This document shows, piece after piece, positions 1 through 10,281 of a DNA stretch of 64,000 nucleotides (positions are counted from its first letter, which is position 1; the number at the start of each line of letters is the position of its first letter). The notes under the pieces are model-generated. The model did not search any database. It saw only the letters and a list, made by a program, of their open reading frames with translations, and was not told the DNA's origin. The position numbers and the translations under genes are program-made. This DNA is from Berberis thunbergii (taxonomy: Eukaryota; Streptophyta; Magnoliopsida; Ranunculales; Berberidaceae): positions 53,501 to 117,500 of the forward strand of contig QNQO01001830.1 of the NCBI GenBank assembly GCA_003290165.1, written 5' to 3'.

Positions 1-690
1 TCAATATTTAAACTTGTCATAAGCATTTATACCTCACATAATTTAGCATTCACAAAAAATTGTTGTCTCAGCGCAATATATAATCACCATTTTCAATATT
101 AAAAGAGGTTTGTAGTAGAACATGGTTTTAAACAGTCGAAGAGACACGCACACAATATCATTATATCCAAAATGTCATTTTTTGAATAAAGTATTTATTT
201 AAACATATCATAAGAAATTATACTCACATAAGTGACTATAATGACAATCAATGTCATGAACAATTAAAAAACCAAAATTTCGATAAAGTTTCTCCTGTAT
301 TTTTCTATATTGAAACCTGTCTGAACCTGTTATAAAAATTTATAATGGCAATCAATGTCATGAACACCAAATAATATCTCCACACACCAAAATTATCATT
401 TAATTATCAAAATATTGCAATATAAAATAATTAAGTACATCAAAGCTCTAAATATTTATTTGAACATGTCATAAGAAATTATACTTCACATAAGTGACTA
501 TAATGACAATCAATGTCATGAACAATTTAAAAATCAAAATTTCGACAGAGTTTCCCCTGTATTTTTCAATATTGAAACTTGTCTGAACCTGTCAAAATTT
601 TTTATAATGGCAATCAATGCTATGAACACAAAATAATATCTCCACACACCAAAAATATCATTTAAGTACATCAAAGCTCTAAATAAACCA
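1..690. repeat. Diverged tandem repeat of ~230-260 bp
   Basis: Two clear copies lie at about 191-451 and 452-684. Both run from a segment with TCATAAGAAATTATAC and AGTGACTATAATGACAATCA to AGTACATCAAAGCTCTAAAT; the distance between matching points falls from 262 to 231 bp because the second copy has lost bases. A weaker third copy is visible at 1-60. No coding potential is seen. The family is not recognised. Confidence 0.75.
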
Positions 691-848
691 ATGAAATTCC
701 AATGAGAATAACAAATAAAGTTATACGATGGTTGTTTGTTTCTTCTATCTACTACCTTAACCTTAATTTCAACTAATTTTTTTTTCAAATACTATCAAAA
801 CCCAATTCATCAAATAAACAAAACTTACCAATTCAATTGAAGGGGGTA

Positions 849-1164
849 ATTGATGGCGAGAAATCCATAGGACCCAAGACACACAAAGTTATAACAATGT
901 ATATATGTTTGCTTTTTTCTTTAACAACTTGAATAATTGTCCAAATAAACAGTAAGAAGCATCCAATCAAGTTTAATTATTTGATGGGGAGAAATCCATA
1001 GGACCCAAGACACACCAAGTTCTGTTTATTTGATGGTGAGAAATCCACAGGACCCAAGACACGCCAAGTTCTAACAATGTATATATGTTTGCTTCTTTGC
1101 TTAACAACTTGAATAATTGTCCAAATATACAGTAAGAAGCATCCAATCAAGTTTAATTATTTGA
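849..1164. repeat. Tandem duplication with a truncated middle copy
   Basis: A unit of about 133 bp starting TGATGGCGAGAAATCC and ending near TTTAATTATTTGA occurs at about 849-981 and again at about 1030-1164. A truncated copy (about 982-1029) holding only the GAAATCCATAGGACCCAAG part lies between them. The copies differ at few positions, so the duplication is fairly recent. The stretch from 1165 to 1934 shows no recognisable gene. Confidence 0.75.
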
Positions 1165-1934
1165 GGCTCCCAACAGATAGAAATAGAAAAGAAGGAAAAA
1201 ACAACAAAGACAAAAATAGATGGCACCTTCCTCCAACTGAAGTCTATATAAGTTAACATTGAAAAACACACTTTTAAGGGATAGAGACTTGGTGTTTATC
1301 TTTTGATTGATTCAAAAAAATAATGGGTTGTGTGGTCTATTCAGGAAAGGTTGCTAATAGAAAGGCTATTGTTCAAATGGGGTGTTAAGATTGTTCAAAT
1401 GTGATGTTGAGAGATAGGGACGATTGATTACTAATAGAATGTAAAGGCTATTGTAATTTTTTCAATTTCATTCTCATCATCACAGATAAACATAACATAT
1501 GTTGATTGTAACCAACACATTAACATGACCTCCTCCTCCTTGATAACACCATTTTTTTTACTTAAAACAAGAGTGGATAACACAACTTCAACTTAAAACA
1601 GGAGTAGATAACTTAAAATAAGCAAATAAAAGATCTTACCTTCCAGATGTTAATCAAGTGAATATTCAATGACACTTCCTGTCTAGAATCACCACTTTGT
1701 TGAACAATTCATGTCTAGAATCACCTCCTTTGTTGATGTTTTTTCATCCTCTGTTCTCATTGGCTCCCCTTCACAGAAAATTTCAGTAAGTGACAGAGAT
1801 TGGCAACCAAATAGAAAGATATGAGCCAACCCACTTTGCTTTGAGTTTGCAACTATGTGACATTTGCATATTGTTGCAAATACTGTGATTTTTGTTCTCT
1901 GATAGGGCATTAAGAGGAGTTTTGTAGAAAAAAA

Positions 1935-3255
1935 TTGGGACTTAAGGGGGGAGGGAAAGCCTTGGATCTTGGTAATGAGAAGCTGACCAAGCCAAAGGTT
2001 GAACCCAACCTTGTCAAGCAACAATATGTCCCCGTTATCAAAAAAGCTAAGCCTCTCAATCCTCAGCAGGTCCAAGTGGCGCAAAGAATAGTCAGGGGGA
2101 GGAGATTAATGAGGAAGTTGGGGAGAAGAGGCCGGTGGCCATGGATCCAGGTACGGTGGTGTTGTCAAACAAATTTGAGTCGCTCACTGCAAACATTGAG
2201 GCAGAGGAGAGTGAGAACATGGTTCATGTTAGTGCTGAGCAGGTTACAGAAACTACGGAAGAATGCCTTTTAGAGGTAGGATATACAACTTCGGAGATTG
2301 CAAATGCTATTGGAACTCAAGAACAGCCGACACAGCCAACAGATGACATAATCTCAGGGGCCAAGAGTGGTCTTTTCGATGACATGCCAAATGACGATAT
2401 CCGCCCGGAACATCACATTGTGGCAAGGTCGCACGATGACACTGGGGACGCTCAATTGGGGCATCCTGGATCAGAGACACGAGCTTCATTAGCAGGGGAA
2501 TTAGGAGTGGCTTCGCCCCAACCAGCTCACGACCCCAAACAGAATGCGCTCACTACCAGTCCAAGCCCTGCATCAGATCACGGTCTCAGCCAGACCACGG
2601 CTCTGAGCACTCATCGGGTCCAGCCTGATCACGGCCCCAGCCCATCCATGACTCGAGCAGGACAACAGTCAGACCTCAGCCCACGTCCGAACACGGCCTG
2701 CCCACGGCCCCCAGTCCACGACCCCCGGCCACGGCCAGTCCACGGCCCCAGCCTCTTCACGGCCCCAACCCAGGGGACGAGCTACCTCAGGCAGCGCGTG
2801 ACTTGCTCGCCGTTGGTGATTCTTTAGTGACGCAAACAAAATCGAGTGGAATGATACAGGAAGTAGAGGATGCCACGGCGCACTCGGCAGTGATGGAACG
2901 TTTGACAGAGGTTATGGCCAAGCGCGCTCAATCCACGGTAACTGGTAATTCTTCAGTGCCCGCGGTAGCAAGGAACGATGAAGACGGGATGTATGAGGTC
3001 GTCATCCAGCTGTTTGAGGAGAACCGTGTTTTGCGACTTAAGAAACAATCTATGACTACTAATAAACTTGATAGCGCCACAGATGATAGTGACGAGGTTG
3101 CGTCGGAATCGGAGTTGGGGCCGAAATCACATGCTATTAATGATATAAACTTGGGGGCGCACTCCGATAAGGATCACCAGAACAAAGTCAAACCGGCGGT
3201 CCTTCCACGCAAGCGTCATACGACAAAGAGGGGTAAATCTTCCTCCCGTGCTTAG
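1935..3255 (+). pseudogene. LINE ORF1 tail (broken)
   Basis: Open reading passes through three frames: about 1935-2150, 2135-2827 and 2803-3255, ending at TAG 3253-3255. One ancestral ORF with two frameshifts explains this. The first part is basic (KLTKPKVEPNLVKQQYVPV), the middle is acidic and then rich in Pro, Ser and His, and the last part ends in a Lys/Arg-rich tail (KRHTTKRGKSSSRA). No CCHC zinc knuckle is visible. The identification rests on its position one base before an endonuclease start, as in plant LINEs. Alone, the sequence would not be diagnostic. Confidence 0.5.
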
Positions 3256-3256
3256 G

Positions 3257-3538
3257 ATGATGGAAAATTTTATGTTTTGGAATGCTCGTGGGGTTGGTAA
3301 TAAGGCCACGGGGAGGATGTTAAAAAATATGGTTGTGGATCATAGAGTCAGAGTTCTTATGATTGCGGAGCCTAGGATTGATACTAGTAGTTCTATGGAG
3401 ATTGGCAACAAGCTCCACCTTGGTGGCTTTGCATCGAACAACACGTTTGGCGGCAAGTTTTGGGTATTTTGGGATACTACCCTGGCCCTGTCGGTGGCGG
3501 ATACGTCGGACCAGATCATTCATTGCCAGCATTGGTAA
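3257..3538 (+). pseudogene. LINE ORF2 endonuclease, N-terminal fragment
   Basis: The product begins MMENFMFWNARGVGNKATG and continues VLMIAEPRIDTSS. This matches the start of the AP-endonuclease (exonuclease-endonuclease-phosphatase) domain of plant LINE ORF2, where the WNARG motif and the acidic residue of the 'EP/ET' motif are conserved. About 93 codons remain of a protein normally over 1,200 residues. Reading stops at TAA 3537-3539, right after the QIIHC segment, where the sequence switches to a 3'-tail-like region. Confidence 0.7.
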
Positions 3539-3720
3539 TATGTTGGCTTTGCTTTTATGCTTTTTGGTTTTCGGTTGCGGCCCAATTTGTTTTGGTTATG
3601 TCACGGGTAAAGTCGTCATGTACCCCCGTATTGACTGTAACTCATTTTTTTGACAAGTAATAACGGTCTGGCATTCCAACGGTGCCCCTCCACTCTAGAG
3701 GTTTTTTGAAGAAAAAAAAT

Positions 3721-4789
3721 AGTATAGAATAAAAACTCTCCTGGTTAATCCATGCATCAACATGATTAAAAGCAATAGAAAGATGTCTCAGCAAAATCAG
3801 TTGACTTGTTTAATTTATGAATACTATTTAATTTATTTATTCCTAAAAAAATCAGTTTGTTAATGACATTTTATCATACAATATAGCAGAAAAGCTGGAA
3901 CAAATTCTGGTGTTACTTTTGGAATTGTTTCTTAAAGGAAAATTTTCTTAGGCCCTAAATGGAACTCCCTTCACATGGGAGTGTCTTTACACTCTACCGA
4001 AAAAAAGTTCAACCATCAATGTTGATATCAGCACAGAAGATTCCAATGCTCCAACCCCCACTTACCTTAAAACCATTACACACAAAATATGTTGAAGAAG
4101 AAATGCTGATTCACAGAGACGGCTACTAAAAAAAAACCCTAAATCAACAAATTGCAAGAGATGAAAGGAGAAGAACTGTGTGAGGAGAAAGAGAGTGACT
4201 ACTTACAGATGTAGTGTGAGACAAATGTTTTTACTGTGTGAGAAATGGAGTGACTTGCGTGAGAGAGAGATCTGTTTGACTAATGCGTGAGAGAGAGATC
4301 TGAGAGGATAATGGAGAGGTTTGTGTGAGAGTGAGTTTGTGCGAGAGAATGAGGGTGGGCGTGGTCGATGGTGGGAGAGAAGAAACTGACGGAAGATTGG
4401 AGAGAGTGAGAAGTTTGTGAGAAAATAGAAAATTGTGAGGAAGAGGTAAGCATCGGGGAAGTTTTGTTTTAAGTTAAGTTCTGACACTGAGATAACCAAT
4501 GCCACGTAGGACATACAGACTGTGAACAGTGGTTTGTGAACAGTGAAATACATCTTTAAATTGTAAGGAAGATATTTTTTAATTTTAGAGAAAGTCATAG
4601 GTTCAAGTTACTCTATGTGGAAAGGGTCCCCTTAAAATTCTAAGTACTCCAAAATTTTATTTCTTATAATAAGCACATAGTTACAATAAATCGATTTTGT
4701 AATTATCGTTATGTAAAAAATGGCCCCGTTTTAGTCCTCGCACATGGCTGCTAAATTCCTAGGACCGACACTATAGTGAAACAATAATT
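3721..4789. other. No gene recognised; GA/CT-rich stretch
   Basis: Both strands hold only short open readings. About 4140-4450 is rich in GAGAGA and GTGAGA on the + strand (CT-rich on the other). I see no conserved domain. Confidence 0.5.
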
Positions 4790-4944
4790 CTAACCAGCCA
4801 TGTGTTGTTAGTTTTTTTTTTTTTTCCTTTTTTTCCTTTTTACAATTTTACCCCTTCTAGAGCTAGTGTTTGTGATTGTGTTTTAAAGATAAGAGATAAA
4901 AAGTGTAAAAACACCAAAAAATACTAGCAAACATGACTGGCTAG
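4790..4944. mobile_element. Small TIR element (MITE), copy 1 of a two-copy family
   Basis: The left end CTAACCAGCCATGTGTTGTTAG matches the reverse complement of the right end (CTAGCCAGTCATGTTTGCTAG). The middle is a T-rich run followed by a weak inverted repeat (TTTTTACA...GTGTAAAAA). A second copy in reverse orientation lies at 47902-48064. No coding capacity. The superfamily is not assigned, because a clear target duplication is lacking. Confidence 0.7.
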
Positions 4945-5040
4945 ACTTACTCCAAAACATTAGAAAAAATATCTACTAGTGAGCCAACTCATGTAACTTG
5001 TAAGAACTTGTGTTGCTTTTGAACTCATATATTGTGACAA

Positions 5041-5343
5041 TTGGGGAGGATATTCAACACCATCGGTGATGCACAATACTTTATTATGACTGTCAATGAT
5101 TTTAGTAAATGCACACGAGGATACCTTATACAACATAAATATGAAACTTTGCATCACATCCAAAAATTTTCTGCTATGGTACAAAGGCAAGTTTCTATTC
5201 ATGTTAAAAACATTCGGTCTTATAATGGAATTGAATTTATTCCTTCGCATTTTTCTTTGTTAATTCCTTGGGCATATTGCGAGGACAAAATTTTATTGAC
5301 GCAACAAAATGCACTTGTCGAACAAAAACAAATACACTTAATA
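5041..5343 (+). pseudogene. Ty1/copia integrase core fragment
   Basis: The translated segment YFIMTVNDFSKCTRGYL followed by SAMVQRQVSIHVKNIRSYN and an eroded QQNALVEQKQ block is the copia integrase core. In intact elements the corresponding motifs are YFLTIVDDFSR, RSDNGTEF and TPQQNGVVERKH. The catalytic Asp of DNGTEF is changed here (SYNGIEF), and nothing of protease or RT is found next to it. It is an isolated fragment, not a working element. Confidence 0.75.
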
Positions 5344-5404
5344 TAGCACACAATTGGTTGTAATCCCTGCACAAAACCAATTCACATAATCTTTTTTAGT
5401 TTCC

Positions 5405-5482
5405 TTGTGTTTTACATACTTTTTCTTAACTAACTACCATAAGTTGTGTTTTACATACTTTTTCTTAACTAACTACCATAAG
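5405..5482. repeat. Exact 39-bp tandem duplication
   Basis: The 39-bp unit beginning TTGTGTTTTACATAC occurs twice in a row at 5405-5443 and 5444-5482. Confidence 0.85.
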
Positions 5483-5574
5483 TTGGTATGGCGTAAGCGT
5501 TTTACAACTTAACCCCTTAAAATTCACTTGCTTAATTATCTTATTAACCTTATGCAAATTAACCCTTGTATATG

Positions 5575-5715
5575 ATGTGTGTGTGTATATATATATATAT
5601 GTATTTAATTTTTTTAAACCCGTTACCCTCCCCACCCCATGCTGTCGGCCAGGTTCGAATTCGTGATGTGTGATTCATCCGCCAGACCTCTACCAACTTA
5701 GATGATATACCTTTG
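5575..5715 (-). mobile_element. Probable tRNA-derived SINE
   Basis: On the minus strand, TAAGTTGGTAGAGGT (about 5703-5689) resembles a pol III A box and ATTCGAACCTGGCC (about 5660) resembles a B box. They are about 30 bp apart, as in tRNA-related SINEs. The minus-strand 3' side ends in an A-rich segment and a (TA)n(CA)n microsatellite at about 5575-5601. The body is short (about 130 bp). A chance match cannot be excluded without other copies. Confidence 0.45.
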
Positions 5716-6359
5716 GCGTATAAATTTGTTTATTGTTACTATTTTATAATGACAACAACTACTCCACACCACCAAAAGTGTTTTCTCACACCATTTAACT
5801 CTCTCACACCACTTGCTTTATTTTTCATCCCCATTCAAATCGAAATGTAAGTCTTCCCTCCCCCATTCAAATATTCCCTCTCCCTACATACAAAACACAT
5901 TCAAATTCGACTCCTTCTCTTGGTTCGATTGCTTATTCCCTTCTCGCATATTCTCTCTCGGAAAACAAGCAAGCAAATCTTTCCTCTCGCATCTTTTCTT
6001 CTCTTGGTTCAATTGCTTCTGAAACCTTTTAGATCCATTCTTCATTTCGTCTCAGATTTTGACTCCAACGCTTATGAACACAAGCTTTCAAGTTATTCAT
6101 TTCTTGCAAAAAAATTCAAGAAGTTAACATTGTAAACATTTTGTTAACTTACCAAAATTTTCAAAAAAAAAACAAAGTAATCTCATGGAAACTATAAAAA
6201 AAAATTCAGAAAAGTTTTCAATAACAAAAACAAAGTAAACTTCAGAAATCACAAAAAAAATTATTGTTCGCCTAAGCCAATGCGAGGTTTCGCATTGATA
6301 TGAGTGAACAGTAAAAAAAATCTGATAAAAATTTCATGTTTGCCCAGAACAATGTGAGT

Positions 6360-6880
6360 TTTTAAGACAAATTTGCACGACTTTAGTAAAATGAACATAA
6401 CTTTATAATTTCAATACATTTTCAAGTGATTCAAATTGTATTTATTAGATAACTCATAGTGCTACAATGTTTGTGTTTTGATCAGCTTGAGAATCGGTTT
6501 CAATCGAGCACATAAGTTGGCCGAAAGTCAGGGACACTATCCCGTTTTCATTGCGAAACAGATTTGCGCGACTTTAGTAAAATGACCATAACTTGATCAT
6601 TTCAAAACATTTCAAGTGATTCAAGTTGTGTTTATTAGATAACTCAAAGTACTACAATTTTTGATCTTTGATGAATTTGAGAATCGGTATCGATCGAGCG
6701 TATATGTTAGCCGAAAGGCAGGGACACTATCCCGTTTTCATTGTGAGACAGATTTGCGCGACTTTAGTAAAATGACCATAACTTGCCCATTTCAAAACAT
6801 TTCAAGTGATTCAACCTGTGTTTATTGGAGAACTCAGAATACTAAATTTTGTGTGTTTTGATGAGCTTGAGAATCAGTCT
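6360..6880. repeat. ~190-bp tandem units in the left foldback arm
   Basis: The word CGACTTTAGTAAAATGA recurs at about 6378, 6569 and 6759, giving periods of about 190 bp. Each unit also carries AAACATTTCAAGTGATTCAA, TTTATTAGATAACTCA and GAGAATCGGT-like words. Confidence 0.85.
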
Positions 6881-7059
6881 CAATTGAGGGTTTAAATTGG
6901 TCGAAGTTATCCTGTTTTTAAGTTACCGTTTTTAGACAATCTAGGATAATCATAGCCATAAAATAGTGAGGGTTTAAACGGGTAACTTTCGACCAATTTA
7001 AACCCTCAATTAAGACCGATTTTCAAGCTCACACAAAAAATGTAGTGCTCTGTGTTATC

Positions 7060-7690
7060 TAATAAACACAATTTGAATCACTTGAAAATGTTTTGAAATG
7101 AACAAGTTATGATCATTTTACTAAAGTTGCGCAAATCCGTCTCGCAATGAAAACGTGATAGTGTCCCCGACTTTCGGACAATTTATGTGCTTGATCAAGA
7201 TTGATTCTCGAGCTCATATTAACAAAAAAATGTATTATTCTAAATTATCTAATAAACACAACTTGAATCACTTGAAAATGTTTTGGTCATTTTACTAAAG
7301 TCGTACAATGAAAATGAGATAGTGTCCCTGACTTTCGGCAAACTTATGTACTTGATCAAGAACAATTCTCAAGTTTATTAAAACACAAAATTATAGTACT
7401 CTGAGTTATCTAATAAACACAACTCTAATCACTTGAAAATGTTTTGACATGAGCAAGTTATGATCATTTTACTAAAGTCGCACAAATCTGTCATGCAATG
7501 AAAATGGAATAGTGTCATGACTTTCGGCCAATTTATGTGCTTGATCGAGACCAATTCTCAAGTTGATCAATCACAAAAGTTGTAGTACTCTGAGTTATCT
7601 AATAAATACTTGAAAATGTTTTGAAATGAGTAAGTTATTGTCATTTTACTAAAGTCGCGCAAATCGGTCTTAAAAAACTCGCATTGTTCT
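7060..7690. repeat. ~175-bp tandem units in the right foldback arm
   Basis: Reverse complements of the left-arm units: CATTTTACTAAAGT recurs near 7115, 7289, 7466 and 7643, periods of about 174-177 bp. There are four copies here against three in the left arm, so the arms have changed copy number independently. Confidence 0.85.
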
Positions 7691-8199
7691 GGACGAACAA
7701 GAAATTTCATAATTTTATTTTACAAACACTATTTTTTTTGTGATTTTTGAAAAATTTTCTGAAGTTTATATTGTCTTTGTTATTGAAAATATTTCTAAAG
7801 TTTTAATGAGATTACTTTGTTTTTTTGAAATTTTTTGGAGAGGTTGTGATTTGGGATTCAATTTTTAAGAGTCTCGATTTGGAACAAGAAAGAAGAGATT
7901 TTGAGGAAGAGGGAAGATATTTTTGAGGGAGAGGGAAGAGATTTGAATGTGGGAGAGGGAAGAAATTCGAATGAGGGATGAAGGAATCACGTTTCAATTT
8001 GAATGAGGAGGGAAAAAATGCATTTTTGTTTATACAGGTGATGTGAAAAAGTATGGTGGTGCGAAAATGAAAGTAAGTAGTGTGAAAAAGTAGAATGATG
8101 TGAGAAAACACTTATGGTGGTGTGAACTATACGCTGTCTTTATATTAACAAGTAATATCACCATGTAAAAATGGGTCGGGTTTGGTTGTGGTACCACAC

Positions 8200-9009
8200 A
8201 AGCCATTGCCAGTCACCCCAGCCCTTGCTGAACCTTGGGTCTGCACTGTACTATCTCATCTCTCCCGTCTTTGCTCTCTCTCTCGCCCTCTCTTGGCTCC
8301 CAACTCTTTTTCTCTACCTCTTTATTTCTCTTTCTCTGTAACCCATTATCTATTTCTTCATCACACACGCACACAGCAGCAGGAGCTTTTATTGGTGTAG
8401 AAATCAGTTTTGCTGAGTTTCCAATGGTTCTCTCGTTACTCCATAAAACCAACCCATTTCTTTTATCTTCTACTATATTACCTCCTAATTTCGTGTTAAG
8501 CATTGTTTTTTTTTTTGTTGATTTTGTTCAATGGGTATCTATCTATCTTTACCAAAATTTGACTTCATCTCCTCTTAACACCACCCCTGAATTTATTTTT
8601 GACTCATTGTAATTGGAAATAGTCCGAATCGTAGTTAACTTTGATTGATACCACCTCTTTCCACAAGCTTTTCCCTTCCATATAAATAACGTACTGCTTT
8701 CTGTTCACTGGTTTTTCAGCATCTCAGGTTTTGAATTTCATTTTAGGCTCATTTATTTTGATGTTTCAGAAGTCTCATGTTATTTATGTACTTAAAAAAA
8801 TGAAACATATAAACAGATGTGTGTATAGCTTAATTTACTTTACTACCAAGTCAATAGAATGATGTGTAGTAATATTTTAAGGTTCGGGGTTGCCAAAGCT
8901 TCTTAATTGATCTTGTTGCAGCCTTGCAGGAAAAAAGTTGGCATTAAGGAAATGCTGAAGGAGTGATTGGGCCTCAATTCTGTATGGGCTCCCTGAAATT
9001 TTCTTCAAG
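8200..9009 (+). promoter_or_regulatory. Promoter/5' leader region of the exonuclease gene (inferred)
   Basis: About 8240-8370 is strongly CT-rich (TCTCTCTCTCGCCCTCTC and similar), typical of plant transcript leaders. A probable non-coding leader exon lies at about 8938-9009, bounded by TTGCAG and a donor AAG|GTATGA; it contains a four-codon upstream reading frame starting ATGCTG. The next acceptor (TTATAG, 10223-10229) opens the first coding exon. No clear TATA box can be pinned down, and the start site is not visible. A 62-codon ATG frame at 8424 is open but ends before any exon junction that would join it to the gene. Confidence 0.4.
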
Positions 9010-10281
9010 GTATGACCTTCATTCATTAGGTATATCAGCAATTAAATGTCTCTTTTATCTCAATGTGCTTGACTTACACAAGTGTTGTGGTTAAGTCTAC
9101 TAGAAAAGACTCATGCTAAATTACATTGTTTGAACACAGAAGATGAAGTGTAATGATGTTGAATTTGCTTTGGGTGTGAAGTAATGTCCATGCCTAATGT
9201 TTTTATTTATTTATATATTGTGGAACTATTGAAGTCTAGTCTCCATGAATTTATTTGTTTGTTTATTTTTCATTTTTCTTCAGACCTTATTCCCACTTCA
9301 TATGGAGAGCTAATGTCAGGCTATTTGTAGTCTTGTACATTTGAGCAAAATATTCCAGTTCTGGTTTTCGAAACCCTGTGTGCATTTGGTAGTAATGCTC
9401 TAGCTCTACTAGTGAGAAGAGATTAATCGGGGATTATGCTGATGACATAACATAGCTCCCTTGGATGGACGAGACTAAAATGAGGAAGATTGGGTTGGGC
9501 TTCTTTAAATAAAATAACAATAAATGAAATTAAATATTAAAACAAAATGCTAATTTCAGTAGGTTTGTTCCAGGTCAATCGGGTAAGTATTTCCAACCTA
9601 AAGAGCCGTTTTTTGTTCACTCTATAGCTGAAGATTTCAGGGGCTTAGTATCTGATTGAAGTTTGTATTTCGGGTTTTCTGTATGTGCTTTGAGTCCCCC
9701 CGCCCTCTCTCTTTTTCTTTTCTTTGTTCTCTGAAACTTTTAGCAATGCAAAAATTTAGAACAGTCTGACCACCAAATTTTACAAAGTAGATATCAATGT
9801 GCTTATCTTGTTAAAATGACATTTGTGGTATTTGTGTTATGCTTTTGTACACTGCATGTGTAGCTGATTGAAACTTTCTGTATTTTGGGTCTTTGTACAC
9901 GCAATACTCCTTTTATCTTCTCTCTTTTCTTTACTATCAATTTGAGCCCTTCTCAAAAAGGTTAGAAAGTTTGGAAGTTAACAATGCATATGAAGGAAGA
10001 AAACTTGGTTAAATTGTTAGAACTGTCTGACCCGTAATTTACCAACTATTGCATTATCCTTAATGCAGTACAGATGAAGTCACGGTACGACATTTATGTT
10101 TTTCTTTTGTGATAATCATCTTCCGTCTTGTATAAGGTTATACTGCGAAAATCATGGTGATTTATCCTCAAACTGTATATCGAGGATGTGTGTTTCTGTC
10201 CATATCTAATTTGGAGTTCTAACTTATAGGTTTGTGCTACAACCATTCAGCTATCAAGAGTTTTCCTTAAAGGGTTATGGT

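Larger units (their letters stand above)
1935..3720 (+). mobile_element. Internally deleted LINE (L1-type non-LTR retrotransposon)
   Basis: This is a relic of a plant L1-type LINE: a frameshifted ORF1 tail, the start of the ORF2 endonuclease, then a jump into a 3' untranslated tail ending in an A-rich run near 3712-3720. The reverse transcriptase, RNase H and zinc-finger regions are missing, so the break lies just after the endonuclease start at about 3536. 5'-truncated copies are the usual LINE relic; a copy that keeps the 5' side and loses the middle is less usual. A target duplication was not found. Confidence 0.7.
5761..8128. mobile_element. Foldback transposon with repeat-array arms (2.37 kb)
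   Basis: The two ends are inverted copies: left ACTCCACACCACCAAAAGTG, right (reverse complement) AGTTCACACCACCATAAGTG. The homology continues inward for almost the whole arm (left about 5761-6930, right about 6970-8128), meeting at a short spacer near 6930-6970. Each arm has an outer part with CATTCAAAT/TTCCCTCTCCC motifs and an inner part made of tandem units. No transposase is present. A clear target duplication was not found. The size and structure fit a Foldback or long-TIR Mutator-type element; this class is an inference. Confidence 0.8.

Noticed and set aside
2307..2489. Minus-strand open frame opposite the LINE ORF1.
   Set aside because: Shadow of the ORF1 frame, no domain.
7812..8111. 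A 99-codon minus-strand frame with Phe/Ser/Pro composition.
   Set aside because: It lies in the right arm of the foldback element and its mirror image appears in the left arm (5813-6022), so it reflects repeat structure, not a gene.
8424..8612. An ATG frame of 62 codons in the leader region of the exonuclease gene, a possible alternative N-terminus.
   Set aside because: It runs to a stop before any splice junction joining it to the coding exons, and the 10.2-kb exon already supplies a suitable start.
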